A DNA stretch of 64,000 bases from Rhizobium sp. FKY42 (lineage in GTDB: Bacteria; Pseudomonadota; Alphaproteobacteria; Rhizobiales; Rhizobiaceae), in assembly GCF_005222835.1 (NCBI RefSeq), contig NZ_STGA01000029.1, positions 1-64,000 of the forward strand, in the 5' to 3' direction. Each line of letters starts with the position of its first letter. Within the stretch, counting starts at the first letter, position 1. A program made the translations under genes and the position numbers. Of this stretch, positions 35,403 to 45,351 are shown piece by piece. The notes below the pieces were generated by a model, which was given only the letters and a program-made list of their open reading frames with translations, was not told the origin of the DNA and did not search any database.

Positions 35403-38063
35403 ATGAATGTCGTCGTCGTAGAATCCCCCGCCAAGGCCAAGACAATCAACAAATATCTTGGATCCGGCTTCAAGGTTCTCGCTTCCTTTGGTCACGTCCG
35501 AGACTTGCCAGCGAAAGACGGCTCTGTCCTGCCCGATCAGGATTTTGAGATGTCTTGGGAAGTCGACAGTGCATCTGCCAAGCGCATGAAAGATATTGCG
35601 GACGCCGTCAAAGGCTCCGACGGACTTTTTCTTGCGACCGACCCGGATCGCGAAGGTGAGGCCATTTCCTGGCATGTCCTTGATCTTCTCAAGAAGAAGA
35701 AGGTCATTGGCGACAAGCCAGTCAAGCGTGTGGTTTTCAATGCCATCACGAAAAAGGCCGTACTTGATGCAATGGCAAACCCACGCGATATCGACATATC
35801 GCTGGTGGATGCCTACCTGGCTCGTCGTGCGCTGGACTATCTGGTTGGTTTCAATCTCTCCCCGGTTCTGTGGCGCAAGCTTCCGGGTGCTCGCTCGGCC
35901 GGCCGTGTGCAATCAGTTGCATTGCGCCTTGTTTGCGATCGCGAAAATGAAATCGAGCGTTTTATCCCGGAAGAATACTGGAACATTTCCGCGCTTCTGA
36001 AGACGCCGCGGGGCGATGAATTCGAAGCCAAGCTTGTTTCTGCTGATGGAAAGCGGATTCAGAGCAAGGGCGTCAAGAACGGCGAGGATGCTGGCCGTCT
36101 GAAGGCGCTCCTGGAAGGCGCTGCCTATTCGGTCGAATCGGTCGAGGCAAAGCCGGTCAAGCGTAATCCAGGTCCGCCATTCACCACATCCACTCTCCAG
36201 CAGGCCGCCTCCTCGAATCTCGGTTTTTCGGCTTCACGCACCATGCAGGTCGCACAGAAGCTCTACGAAGGTGTGGACATTGGCGGCGAAACAGTCGGCC
36301 TGATCACATATATGCGTACAGACGGCGTGCAGATGGCGCCGGAGGCGATAGATGCGGCCCGTCGTGCAATCGGTGATCAGTTCGGTGAGCGTTACCTGCC
36401 CGAAAAGGCGCGCTTCTATTCCACGAAGGCAAAAAATGCGCAGGAAGCGCACGAAGCCATTCGTCCAACCGATTTCAATCGCTCTCCGGATAAGGTCCGT
36501 AAGTTCCTCGATGGCGACCAGCTTCGTCTCTACGAACTCGTCTGGAAGCGCGGGATAGCCAGCCAGATGGCTTCCGCCGAAATGGAGCGTACGACGGTCG
36601 AAATCACCGCAGCAAACGGCTCCGATCGTGCAGGGTTGCGCGCTGTCGGCTCTGTCGTTCGCTTCGACGGATTTCTTGCTGCTTATATGGATCATCGTGA
36701 AGACGGCGATACCGGAGAGGACGACGAAGATGGTCGCCTGCCCGAAATCAATGCGCGCGAGAAACTGGACAAATCCAAAGTCAATTCAAGCCAGCACTTT
36801 ACGGAGCCACCGCCACGCTACTCGGAAGCTTCTCTGATCAAGAAGATGGAAGAGTTGGGCATCGGGCGTCCTTCGACCTATGCCGCAACGCTGAAGACGC
36901 TGAGTGACCGCGAATATATTGTCATCGAGAAACGCAAGTTGATCCCTCATTCCAAGGGTCGGCTCGTCACCGCCTTCCTTGAGAACTTCTTCACGAAGTA
37001 TGTGGAATACGATTTTACAGCCGATCTGGAAGAGAAACTCGACAAGATTTCAGCTGGCGAACTGAACTGGAAGCAGGTGCTCCGGGAGTTCTGGGAGGCC
37101 TTCTTCGCCCAGATCGAGGACACCAAGGAGCTTCGCGTTACCAATGTTCTGGATGCGCTGAACGAAGCTCTCGCTCCGCTCGTTTTCCCGAAGCGGGAAG
37201 ACGGCAGCGATCCGCGCATCTGCCAGGTCTGTGGGACGGGCAACCTGTCCCTTAAGCTCGGGAAATACGGGGCATTCGTCGGATGCTCCAACTATCCCGA
37301 ATGCAACTACACCCGTCAGCTGTCCTCCGACGGGGCTGAAACGGAAGCTGCGGCCCTCAACGAGCCGAAGGCGCTTGGCCAGGATCCGATGACCGGCGAG
37401 GAACTGACACTACGGTCCGGTCGTTTCGGACCTTATATTCAGCGCGGAGACGGCAAAGACGCGAAGCGGTCTTCGCTGCCACGTGGTTGGAAGCCGGAAG
37501 ACATCGATCACGAGAAGGCTCTGGCCCTTATCAATCTTCCGCGGGATGTGGGCCAGCACCCAGAGAGCGGCAAGATGATTTCTGCGGGTCTCGGACGCTA
37601 CGGACCTTTCCTGCTGCATGATGGCACCTATGCCAACCTTGAAAGCATTGAGGATGTGTTCAGCATAGGTCTGAACCGCGCCGTCACTGTCCTCGCAGAA
37701 AAGCAGAGCAAGGGCGCCGGGCGTGCTCGGACTGCCGTCGCCGCCCTCAAAGAGCTTGGCGATCATCCGAGCGGCGGAGCCATGACGGTTCGGGAGGGAC
37801 GCTACGGTCCATATGTCAATTGGGGCAAGGTCAATGCCACACTGCCGAAGGGCAAGGATCCGCAAAGTGTGACCGTTGAAGAGGCGCTCGCGCTTCTGAC
37901 CGAAAAGGCTGGCAAGGCACCGGCCGCAAAGGGCAAGGCTGCAAAATCTACCAAAGCAACCAAAGCAGAAGCCGCTGACGCCAAGCCGAAAAAGACGGCA
38001 ACCAAGGCAAAATCTGCCGCCAAGCCGAAGGCGGCCACGAAAACAAAGAAGACGGACACGTGA
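35403..38063 (+). CDS. topA: DNA topoisomerase I
   Basis: 886 residues. The Toprim domain begins at the start (VVVVESPAKAKTINKYLG; acidic ATDPDREGEAISWH at 78-91). The catalytic Tyr303 is in LITYMRTDGVQ. One zinc-ribbon (CQVCGTGNL...CSNYPEC) is followed by three Gly-Arg-Tyr/Phe-Gly-Pro-Tyr repeat modules (SGRFGPYIQ, LGRYGPFLL, EGRYGPYVN) and a Lys/Ala-rich tail. It relaxes negative supercoils. ATG 35403 begins the family core exactly; the longer frame to 35310 is rejected, although its ribosome site is weak (AGAGAAAAAA). Stop overlaps rnr start (GTGA). Confidence 0.96.
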   Translation: MNVVVVESPAKAKTINKYLGSGFKVLASFGHVRDLPAKDGSVLPDQDFEMSWEVDSASAKRMKDIADAVKGSDGLFLATDPDREGEAISWHVLDLLKKKKVIGDKPVKRVVFNAITKKAVLDAMANPRDIDISLVDAYLARRALDYLVGFNLSPVLWRKLPGARSAGRVQSVALRLVCDRENEIERFIPEEYWNISALLKTPRGDEFEAKLVSADGKRIQSKGVKNGEDAGRLKALLEGAAYSVESVEAKPVKRNPGPPFTTSTLQQAASSNLGFSASRTMQVAQKLYEGVDIGGETVGLITYMRTDGVQMAPEAIDAARRAIGDQFGERYLPEKARFYSTKAKNAQEAHEAIRPTDFNRSPDKVRKFLDGDQLRLYELVWKRGIASQMASAEMERTTVEITAANGSDRAGLRAVGSVVRFDGFLAAYMDHREDGDTGEDDEDGRLPEINAREKLDKSKVNSSQHFTEPPPRYSEASLIKKMEELGIGRPSTYAATLKTLSDREYIVIEKRKLIPHSKGRLVTAFLENFFTKYVEYDFTADLEEKLDKISAGELNWKQVLREFWEAFFAQIEDTKELRVTNVLDALNEALAPLVFPKREDGSDPRICQVCGTGNLSLKLGKYGAFVGCSNYPECNYTRQLSSDGAETEAAALNEPKALGQDPMTGEELTLRSGRFGPYIQRGDGKDAKRSSLPRGWKPEDIDHEKALALINLPRDVGQHPESGKMISAGLGRYGPFLLHDGTYANLESIEDVFSIGLNRAVTVLAEKQSKGAGRARTAVAALKELGDHPSGGAMTVREGRYGPYVNWGKVNATLPKGKDPQSVTVEEALALLTEKAGKAPAAKGKAAKSTKATKAEAADAKPKKTATKAKSAAKPKAATKTKKTDT

Positions 38064-40417
38064 GCAAGAGACCGCGCGAAGACAAAAAACCCGTTCCGGT
38101 TGGCCGCAAAGCTGCCCTTCGCGCGGAAAAGGCCGCTCTGGGCGATCCAAATGTGATCATCCATGGCGTTGTTCCGCCCCGCGATATTCTGTTGCAGTTC
38201 ATTTCCGATAACCCGGACCGCGCCTCAAAGCGTGAGATTGCCAAGGCCTTCGGTCTGAAAGGCGATACCCGTATCGAGCTCAAGGATGTGCTGCGTGACC
38301 TCGAGGAAGAAGGCCTTCTCCAGAAAAGCCGCAAGGCGCTGATGCGTCCTGGTGGCCTGCCGCCCATGACAGTGCTGGACATCACGACCCGCAGCAAGGA
38401 CGGCGAACTGATTGCCCGGCCTGCCGAATGGCCGGATGATGGCGGCGTTGCGCCCGCGGTCTTGATCCGGCAATCCTCCGATAACCGCAGCAAGAGCAAG
38501 ACGCCCGCTGCCGGACTTGGCGACCGCGTTCTTGCGAAGATATTCCCAAACAAGGATCGGTCCGGTCCCGCCTATACGGCGCGCGTCGTCAAGATCATCG
38601 ACAAACATCGCAATGCCTCCCTTGGCGTCATTCGCATGATGCCGGAAGGTGGTGCGCGGTTGATGCCGATCGATCGCCGCGGCGAGGAAATGCAGATTTC
38701 GGCCAGTGACCTTGGCGACGCCAAGGACGGCGATCTGATCGAGGCTGATGTCCTGCGTGGGAACCGCTTCGGGCTAACCCGCGCCAAAGTGCTGTCGGTA
38801 GTTGGTTCGGTTGCGTCCGAGAAGGCAATCTCGATGATTGCCATCTATTCGCATGGCATTCCGCACATCTTCCCGAAACAGGTTCTGGATGAGGCGGAAG
38901 AGGCAAAACCAGCCAGCATGACGAAGCGAGAGGACTGGCGGCATGTGCCCCTGGTCACCATCGACCCGGCGGATGCCAAGGACCATGACGACGCCGTCTA
39001 TGCCGAACCAGACCCGTCGCCGGACAATCCGGATGGCGTCATCGTGACAGTCGCTATTGCAGATGTGTCCTATTATGTCCGGACGGGATCATCGCTTGAC
39101 CGTGAAGCCCTTAAGCGGGGCAATTCGGTCTACTTCCCGGATCGCGTCGTGCCGATGTTGCCGGAGCGGATTTCCAATAACCTTTGTTCGCTGCGTGAGG
39201 GCGAAGATCGGCCGGCACTTGCGGTCCGCATGGTCTTCTCCAAGGACGGCAAGAAGGCAGGCCATACGTTCCATCGCATCATGATGAAGAGTGCCGCCAA
39301 GCTCTCCTATCAACAGGCGCAGGCGGCGATCGACGGCAAACCGGATGACAAGTCCGGGCCGCTTCTGGATCCCATCCTGAAACCGCTATGGCATGCCTAT
39401 GCGATGATGAAGCGTGGTCGCGACCGGCGCCAGCCGCTGGAGCTGGATATGCCGGAACGCAAGATCCTGCTGAAGCCGGACGGTACCGTCGACAAGGTCG
39501 TCATTCCGGAGCGTCTGGACGCGCACAAGCTCATCGAAGAGATGATGATCCAGGCCAACGTTGCTGCCGCCGAAACGCTGGAGAAGCAGCGTCAGCCGCT
39601 GATCTATCGCGTGCATGATGCGCCGTCGCTTGCGAAACAGGAGGTCCTGCGGGAGTTTCTGGCCACGCTCGGCATCCCGATGGCCAAGGGCGGACAGGTG
39701 CGGGCAAACTCCTTCAACGGTATTCTCGCAAAGGCAGAAGACACGCCGCATCAGGTGATGGTCAACGAAATGGTTCTGCGAAGCCAGAGCCAGGCTGTGT
39801 ACAGCCCTGACAATCTTGGCCACTTTGGCCTGAACCTGATGAAGTATGCGCACTTCACCTCGCCCATCCGCCGCTATGCGGACCTTATCGTTCACCGCGC
39901 CCTCGTGCGCGCTTTGGGCCTTGGCGAAGGCGGACTTTCGCCTGAGGAGGAAACGCAGCTCGACGACATTGCCGCAGAGATCTCCACTTTCGAACGACGG
40001 GCCATGGCGGCCGAGCGCGACACCATCAACCGTCTGATTGCCCACCATCTGGCGGAGCGGGTCGGCCAAGAGTTCGAAGGCCGCGTCTCTGGCGTGACGA
40101 AAGCGGGACTATTTGTCACGCTTCCAACCTATGGTGCGGATGGCTTCGTACCGGTATCCACGCTGGGGTCTGACTATTTTGTCTATGATGAAGCCAGACA
40201 GGCACTCATCGGCGAACGGCACGGCCTAGGCTATCAGTTGGGCGATTCCGTCGACGTGCGTCTGGCAGAGGCAATACCCCTTGCGGGCGCACTGCGCTTC
40301 GAGATGTTGAGCGAGGGCCAGAAGATGGGAATCGCGACACGGTCCTTCCACAAATCGGGACGACGCGGCCGCTCTGCGCCGAAACGACCAGGGACGAGGC
40401 CACCGCGCCGCGGCTAA
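38060..40417 (+). CDS. rnr: Ribonuclease R
   Basis: 785 residues. An N-terminal winged helix (about 35-90) and cold-shock OB segments are followed by the RNB nuclease domain, with metal-binding Asp residues in VTIDPADAKDHDDAVYAEPD. FTSPIRRYADLIVHR and LNLMKYAHFTSP lie in the same domain. A C-terminal S1 domain (EGRVSGVTKAGLFVTLPTYGADGFV) and a basic tail complete it. It is a 3'-5' exonuclease able to degrade structured RNA. GTG 38060 overlaps the topA stop, so the two are translationally coupled. With RNase E and RNase J in the same window, three major RNases are encoded here. Confidence 0.95.
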   Translation: MSKRPREDKKPVPVGRKAALRAEKAALGDPNVIIHGVVPPRDILLQFISDNPDRASKREIAKAFGLKGDTRIELKDVLRDLEEEGLLQKSRKALMRPGGLPPMTVLDITTRSKDGELIARPAEWPDDGGVAPAVLIRQSSDNRSKSKTPAAGLGDRVLAKIFPNKDRSGPAYTARVVKIIDKHRNASLGVIRMMPEGGARLMPIDRRGEEMQISASDLGDAKDGDLIEADVLRGNRFGLTRAKVLSVVGSVASEKAISMIAIYSHGIPHIFPKQVLDEAEEAKPASMTKREDWRHVPLVTIDPADAKDHDDAVYAEPDPSPDNPDGVIVTVAIADVSYYVRTGSSLDREALKRGNSVYFPDRVVPMLPERISNNLCSLREGEDRPALAVRMVFSKDGKKAGHTFHRIMMKSAAKLSYQQAQAAIDGKPDDKSGPLLDPILKPLWHAYAMMKRGRDRRQPLELDMPERKILLKPDGTVDKVVIPERLDAHKLIEEMMIQANVAAAETLEKQRQPLIYRVHDAPSLAKQEVLREFLATLGIPMAKGGQVRANSFNGILAKAEDTPHQVMVNEMVLRSQSQAVYSPDNLGHFGLNLMKYAHFTSPIRRYADLIVHRALVRALGLGEGGLSPEEETQLDDIAAEISTFERRAMAAERDTINRLIAHHLAERVGQEFEGRVSGVTKAGLFVTLPTYGADGFVPVSTLGSDYFVYDEARQALIGERHGLGYQLGDSVDVRLAEAIPLAGALRFEMLSEGQKMGIATRSFHKSGRRGRSAPKRPGTRPPRRG

Positions 40418-40482
40418 CGTTGGGCGGCTGCACCGCCTGCATCGGATCTGGTTCGTAGTCTATGCGTGTATAGGAGAAGGCG

Positions 40483-40947
40483 ATGGCCGAACACCAAGCA
40501 TTATCAACTCCTGTGAAGCCGGTTCACTTTGGAGGTGCACAGGAGCCTGAGCGCCAACTCGGTCAGTCCATCATGCGTGGACTGCGTTGCACCTGTCCAA
40601 GATGCGGCACTGGTCGTCTGTTCAAAGCGTTTCTGAAACCGGTGGAGCAATGCTCTGCCTGTGGTGAAGATCTGCACCACCAGCGGGCCGATGACCTGCC
40701 CCCTTATCTCGTCATCTTCATTGTGGGTCACGTGACCGTCGGTGGCTTCATGATGACGGATATGGTCTGGCAATTGTCCGTCTGGACGCATCTTGCGATA
40801 TGGACGCCAATCACCATCCTGATGGCGCTGCTGATGATGCAACCGGTCAAGGGAGGCGTGATCGGCCTACAGTGGGCGCTGAAAATGCACGGTTTCGGCA
40901 AAGAAGATGAGAGTATCGATCCTGGTCGAGGCGGTCCAATTGATTGA
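40483..40947 (+). CDS. DUF983 family membrane protein
   Basis: 154 residues. The DUF983 core is clear: GLRCTCPRCGTGRLFKAFLKP and EQCSACGEDLHHQRADD (two CxxC pairs, likely a zinc ribbon), followed by two TM helices (LPPYLVIFIVGHVTVGGFMM and HLAIWTPITILMALLMMQP). Function unknown; the family often sits near RNA-processing or cytochrome oxidase genes. ATG follows AGGAGAAGGCG, 65 nt after rnr, so it is probably in the topA-rnr transcript. Confidence 0.9.
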   Translation: MAEHQALSTPVKPVHFGGAQEPERQLGQSIMRGLRCTCPRCGTGRLFKAFLKPVEQCSACGEDLHHQRADDLPPYLVIFIVGHVTVGGFMMTDMVWQLSVWTHLAIWTPITILMALLMMQPVKGGVIGLQWALKMHGFGKEDESIDPGRGGPID

Positions 40948-41193
40948 CCGGTAAGACGTCGCCAAGGCATGAACATCCTGATGCCCCAATCTCTAACAAT
41001 TAATGCACCGTAAAAACTTGCGGTCACCTGACATCCAGCTGTCATGCAAGCACGTTATGAGGCAACATGATCGCTCAGGACGGAAGCCTTCTTGATTGAA
41101 GATTTTGCCGGTACCGCTTCACCACGTGTCGATTGCAGATTATATCGACTTCGGCCGCGCCCAATTTGCGCGCAAAACCTAAGCGACGGGCAG

Positions 41194-42405
41194 ATGGATT
41201 CATATTCGAAGGACAAGCATAATCCCAGCCAGGGAGACGGCGATAGCTGCCACCCGGAGGAGATCCACTGGCCTTCGCTGTTTGCTGCGATCTCGGCGAT
41301 CAGCGCCGTCGGCATCGCGATCGGACTGGGGCTGCCCCTGCTCAGCATCATCCTGGAGAAGCGGGGCATATCGTCGACATTGATCGGCCTGAATTCAGCC
41401 ATGGCTGGCGTGGCCGCAATGGCCGCTGCGCCGATAACGACCAAGTTGGCCCATGATTTCGGCGTCGCCAGAACAATGCTTTGGGCCGTCGTGCTGGCCG
41501 CTGTCAGCGCTTTGGGCTTCTACTACGCAACTGATTTCTGGATGTGGTTTCCGCTGCGCGTGGGCTTCCACGGCGCAACGACAACACTCTTCATCCTTTC
41601 GGAGTTCTGGATCAACGCCGCCGCCCCGCCCCGCAAGAGAGGACTGGTTCTCGGCATATATGCGACCGTACTTGCCGTTGGCTTTGCCATCGGGCCGTTA
41701 ATCTTCTCGAAGATAGGGAGCGAAGGTGTACTTCCCTTCGCTGTTGGCGCTGCGGCGATCATGTTGGCCTTCATCCCGATCTACATCGCGCGCGGCGAAA
41801 ATCCGGTTCTGGATGAGAAACCACAGCAACATTTCCTACGCTATGTCTTTCTTGTTCCCATGGCTACAGCAGCAGTCTTTGTCTTCGGGGCCGTTGAAGT
41901 GGGCGGACTGTCACTCTTTCCGGTCTATGCAAACCGTGTCGGCCTGCCGGAAGCAAGCGCCGCACAGCTGCTAACCATTATGGGAATTGGCAACATGGTC
42001 TTCCAGATCCCGTTTGGCATGATTTCCGACCGTCTGAAAGACCGTCGGCCGATGCTCTTCCTGATGGCTCTGGCGGGCCTTCTAGGCGCACTGGCACTTC
42101 CTTACCTTATCCACCACTGGTGGCTCATGGCAGGCCTGCTGCTGGTCTGGGGTGGTTGCGTATCCGGCCTCTATACAGTTGGGCTTGCGCATCTCGGATC
42201 GCGACTCACAGGATCTGATCTCGCTGCCGCCAATGCTGCATTTGTTTTCAGCTATGCGGTCGGGACAGTCGCCGGACCTCAGGCTGTTGGGATTTCGATC
42301 GATTTGGTCGGTAACAACGGATTTGCATGGGCACTTGCCGGTTTCTTTGCCCTATATGTGGTGATATTCATCGTTCGGACGGTTTTCAGCCGTCAACGGA
42401 CTTGA
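41194..42405 (+). CDS. Major facilitator superfamily transporter
   Basis: 403 residues with about 12 hydrophobic segments. The N-terminal half carries the loop APPRKRGLVLGIYATVLAVGFAIGPL, with motifs of the MFS sugar/drug branch, and the second half GMISDRLKDRRPMLFLMAL is the repeated D-R-x-x-R-R loop. The first 25 residues are polar and cytosolic (QGDGDSCHPEEIHWPSL). Substrate is unknown. ATG 41194 follows GACGGGCAG; the longer upstream frame begins at TTG and lacks support. It lies 246 nt after the DUF983 gene. Confidence 0.87.
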   Translation: MDSYSKDKHNPSQGDGDSCHPEEIHWPSLFAAISAISAVGIAIGLGLPLLSIILEKRGISSTLIGLNSAMAGVAAMAAAPITTKLAHDFGVARTMLWAVVLAAVSALGFYYATDFWMWFPLRVGFHGATTTLFILSEFWINAAAPPRKRGLVLGIYATVLAVGFAIGPLIFSKIGSEGVLPFAVGAAAIMLAFIPIYIARGENPVLDEKPQQHFLRYVFLVPMATAAVFVFGAVEVGGLSLFPVYANRVGLPEASAAQLLTIMGIGNMVFQIPFGMISDRLKDRRPMLFLMALAGLLGALALPYLIHHWWLMAGLLLVWGGCVSGLYTVGLAHLGSRLTGSDLAAANAAFVFSYAVGTVAGPQAVGISIDLVGNNGFAWALAGFFALYVVIFIVRTVFSRQRT

Positions 42406-42429
42406 CTTTTCGGGCGCGATTTGTAGTTT
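42402..42429 (+). promoter_or_regulatory. Promoter of rpmG
   Basis: TTGACT (42402-42407), 16 nt, TAGTTT (42424-42429), overlapping the last codon of the MFS gene. The predicted start is near 42436, giving a 60-nt leader. Confidence 0.5.
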
Positions 42430-42499
42430 CGCGCCAGATTTCGCCGTGGACCGTGTAAAGGCGTCCGCGGCTTGATTTTTTATTAGAGGCAGGAAGACC

Positions 42500-42667
42500 A
42501 TGGCGAAAGCTACGACCATCAAGATCAAGCTGCTGTCGACGGCCGATACAGGTTTCTTCTACGTTACGACGAAGAACAGCCGTACGTTCACGGACAAGAT
42601 GACGAAGACGAAGTACGATCCTATCGCTCGCAAGCATGTTGAGTTCAAGGAAACCAAGATCAAGTAA
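42500..42667 (+). CDS. rpmG: 50S ribosomal protein L33
   Basis: 55 residues: [20 protein letters not shown] at the start and [18 protein letters not shown] at the end, the standard L33 of the cysteine-free type. The zinc-binding Cys pairs of other L33 forms are absent, so it is the zinc-independent version. ATG follows AGAGGCAGGAAGACC. It is a monocistronic unit with its own promoter and a strong terminator. It is too short to be caught by usual ORF cut-offs. Confidence 0.96.
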   Translation: MAKATTIKIKLLSTADTGFFYVTTKNSRTFTDKMTKTKYDPIARKHVEFKETKIK

Positions 42668-42686
42668 CTTGATCCGAATTCCGTTT

Positions 42687-42721
42687 AAAAAGCGCGGCAC
42701 CTCGGTGTCGCGCTTTTTTTG
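42687..42721 (+). terminator. Rho-independent terminator of rpmG
   Basis: AAAAGCGCGGCACC, loop TCGG, then TGTCGCGCTTTTTTT: a stem of about 11-13 bp followed by seven T, 20 nt past the rpmG stop. Confidence 0.9.
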
Positions 42722-43472
42722 TTATGGGCACCTGTCGGCAACCACCTGCAACCGCTCCCCCGATATCACAATGTGTGTTGGACGCTCTTCAAGACGGCTA
42801 GGCGCTTAAACGCGCGAAAGCGGCTTCCTGCAAGATTTCTGTTGATGCTTGAGCGGGGAGCGCGCGGGATGTGCAGATGCTGCCTGGGCCTCTGCAAAAG
42901 GTTATTCGACCTTAGGGGGCCGATCGGCATGCAAAGCGGCACGAGGAACCGCATAACTGCACGCCGATCGACCGACCCCACGACCCAGGAGATGCGGCGG
43001 ACCTGAGCATCATGGGGTATCTCTGTGTTCCTTCAGGAACTTATTCCGCTGACAACAAATTCGCGTAAAACCGGGACGAAATCAACCCATTCTTAACTAG
43101 CGCGTCAATTGATGCGTGACATGGTTAAAACAGCAAGATCGAAAGCCAGGATCAGCCTCGTGAGTTAAGATATAATCAAGATTAGTTTGGAATACTAATA
43201 AAGCTAAATCTAAATTGATGACATATAAAGATGATTACTTGTCGCTTTATTAGGAATAATTGATCTCAGTGCGTTTTAATGTGAAACATGCTCGCATTTT
43301 TTGCAATTGGTGACTGCAAGTCCCGACCTCTACTTTGGAGTGCAATCCGAAATCTGTTCGGCATCCGTCTGCTGTTACTCACACAAGCCCAGCGTCGTCC
43401 AATGTTGCCGAATCATATCGCCGTTATCGCACTATCGGGCCACAGCAACCGCCTGGCTAAACGCCTAGGTCA
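42722..43472. other. Unassigned 751-nt intergenic region
   Basis: Between rpmG's terminator and the pleD stop I see no credible gene. 42722-43010 is GC-rich; reading frames exist on both strands but match nothing and lack ribosome sites. 43020-43045 has a small hairpin GTTCC-TTCA-GGAAC. 43120-43330 is clearly AT-rich with several TATAAT-like words. The last 140 nt hold the pleD 3' end. It may contain an unrecognised small RNA or remnants of a lost gene. Confidence 0.4.
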
Positions 43473-44837
43473 CTATGCCGCAGCCGCAACGACCCGATTT
43501 CGTCCGCTGTTCTTTGCCTCGTATAGGGCTCGATCAGCATTTTTCAGGAGTTGTTCGGGTGTCTCCACGCCTGCAGTATAGCTCGCGATTCCTAAGGACG
43601 CAGTGATTTGCAGCGAACCGCCCGAAGGAAGAGCAAACGGAGCGGCCTCGATGATTCCACGAAGGCGCTCTGCGATAGAGGCGGCTGAATGCGCGTCCGT
43701 ATCCGGCATCACGACCACAAACTCCTCGCCTCCGTAACGACAGGCAAGATCTGCACCGCGTACCGTGGAGCGAATGCGCCGGGCAAATTCACGCAGGATC
43801 TCATCCCCTGCATCGTGTCCATAGGTGTCATTCACGCTTTTGAACCGGTCGATATCGGTGATGCATACAGACAAAGGGCGCGATCTGGCGGCAGCACGAT
43901 TGAACAGCGTCTTCAGATGATTGTCGAGATAGCGGCGATTATGCAAGCCTGTGAGGCCATCGGTGACCGCCAGTTCGATCGTCTGACGAACGCTCGATCG
44001 CAGTTTATCATTGAACCGCTTGCGTCGAATCTGTGTCAGGGTTCGCGCCACCAGTTCGTTTGGATCGAGGGGACGCGTCAGATAGTCGTTCACCCCAAGG
44101 TCAAGAGCCCTAACAATAAGGTCATCCCTTCCACTTTCGGTGATGAGCAAGAGTGGCAGGAAGCGCGTTCGTTCCAGGAGGCGAAGCTGAGAGCATAGTC
44201 TGAGGGGATCGTAATCTTCTATATTATCGTTGATGATTACGAGATCGACCGGAGACTCGGCTGCCTCGAAGATCGCAGCCTGCGGATCCGACATTGCTGT
44301 TACCTCAGCAACTGGCTTCAACGCCCTGATTATTCGCTCCTGGGAGCTTCCACGGCCGTCCACAAGAAGAACCTGCCCGCTCATATCGAAGCCATCGAAC
44401 CGGGTCAGATCCTCGAAACCGATCGTTCGCGCGGTATCGGCGCGAATGCGAAGTTCGTCGCTGAGCGTCTTGAGACGCACGAGACTCTTGACGCGCGCAA
44501 CGAGTTGCAGATCGTTGACGGGCTTGGTGAGAAAATCGTCGGCACCGGCCTTCAGGCCACGCACGCGATCTGCTGGCTGGTCGAGCGCCGTTACCATGAC
44601 CACTGGAATATGCATGGTCTTCGGATTGGCCTTTAGCCGCTCACACACTTCAAAACCGTCCATTCCCGGCATCATGATGTCGAGCAGGATAACGTCGACA
44701 GGTGTGTTTGCGACGATTTCCAGCGCCTTGAAGCCGTTCTCAGCCGTCAAAACATCGAAGTATTCAGCAAGCAAACGTGCCTCCAGCAGCTTCACATTCG
44801 CCGGAATGTCATCAACCACCAGAATACGCGCTGTCAT
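43473..44837 (-). CDS. pleD: Response regulator / diguanylate cyclase PleD
   Basis: 454 residues in the PleD order receiver-receiver-GGDEF. First receiver: acidic D9/D10 and phospho-acceptor Asp53 in LLDIMMPGMDG, with Lys in FLTKP. A second adaptor receiver covers about 155-285. The cyclase active site is GGEEF (369-373), with a product-inhibition site RGAD (360-363) just before it. It makes c-di-GMP and in Caulobacter controls polar differentiation. ATG follows GGGGAGGCGGAC. It lies 15 nt downstream of divK in the conserved divK-pleD operon. Confidence 0.96.
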   Translation of the reverse strand: MTARILVVDDIPANVKLLEARLLAEYFDVLTAENGFKALEIVANTPVDVILLDIMMPGMDGFEVCERLKANPKTMHIPVVMVTALDQPADRVRGLKAGADDFLTKPVNDLQLVARVKSLVRLKTLSDELRIRADTARTIGFEDLTRFDGFDMSGQVLLVDGRGSSQERIIRALKPVAEVTAMSDPQAAIFEAAESPVDLVIINDNIEDYDPLRLCSQLRLLERTRFLPLLLITESGRDDLIVRALDLGVNDYLTRPLDPNELVARTLTQIRRKRFNDKLRSSVRQTIELAVTDGLTGLHNRRYLDNHLKTLFNRAAARSRPLSVCITDIDRFKSVNDTYGHDAGDEILREFARRIRSTVRGADLACRYGGEEFVVVMPDTDAHSAASIAERLRGIIEAAPFALPSGGSLQITASLGIASYTAGVETPEQLLKNADRALYEAKNSGRNRVVAAAA

Positions 44838-44852
44838 GTCCGCCTCCCCGCC

Positions 44853-45224
44853 TCAGGCGTCCCCAAGATAGGTCTTGATCGTTTCGAGAAACTTCGGCAC
44901 CGAAATAGGCTTGGAGACGTAAGCTTCGCATCCACCCTGGCGGATGCGCTCCTCGTCGCCCTTCATCGCGAAGGCAGTGACCGCAACGACTGGAATGACA
45001 TGAAGTTCATCGTCTTCCTTCAGCCATTTGGTTACTTCAAGGCCTGACACTTCCGGGAGTTGGATATCCATGAGGATCAGATCGGGACGGTGCTTTCGCG
45101 CCAGATCCAGCGCCTCCATCCCATTACGGGTCTGGATCGTCGTGTACCCGGAAGCCTCGATCAGATCGCGGAAGAGCTTCATATTCAGCTCATTGTCTTC
45201 AACAATCATCACCCGCTTGGGCAT
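44853..45224 (-). CDS. divK: Cell-cycle response regulator DivK
   Basis: 123 residues, a receiver domain alone: [20 protein letters not shown] at the start, phospho-acceptor Asp53 in [13 protein letters not shown], and Lys in [11 protein letters not shown]. DivK is phosphorylated by DivJ and PleC-type kinases and, through DivL/CckA, lowers CtrA activity. It is essential or near-essential in several rhizobia. ATG follows GAAGGATAGAAAGT. First gene of divK-pleD; the 127-nt gap to the divergent DUF3572 gene should hold both promoters. Confidence 0.96.
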   Translation of the reverse strand: MPKRVMIVEDNELNMKLFRDLIEASGYTTIQTRNGMEALDLARKHRPDLILMDIQLPEVSGLEVTKWLKEDDELHVIPVVAVTAFAMKGDEERIRQGGCEAYVSKPISVPKFLETIKTYLGDA

Positions 45225-45351
45225 ACTTTCTATCCTTCATTTCGGGCGATCGCGCCTATATTGAGATATAAGGCTCCAAACGCTCGATTCCATGCTCCGG
45301 CTTTCGGAACAGTAAGCGGATTTGGTTGAAGAAAAGGTAACTGGATCGTTG

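Noticed and set aside
42766-43006. Overlapping ORFs on both strands after rpmG
   Set aside because: Neither has a ribosome site or resembles a family; kept only as part of the unassigned region.
43033-43060. GGAAC motif as a second EcfG promoter
   Set aside because: No matching CGTT at 16-17 nt; the motif is one arm of a small hairpin.
43288-43581. 97-codon plus-strand ORF running into pleD
   Set aside because: Begins in AT-rich intergenic DNA and ends antisense to the PleD C-terminus; no ribosome site or family.
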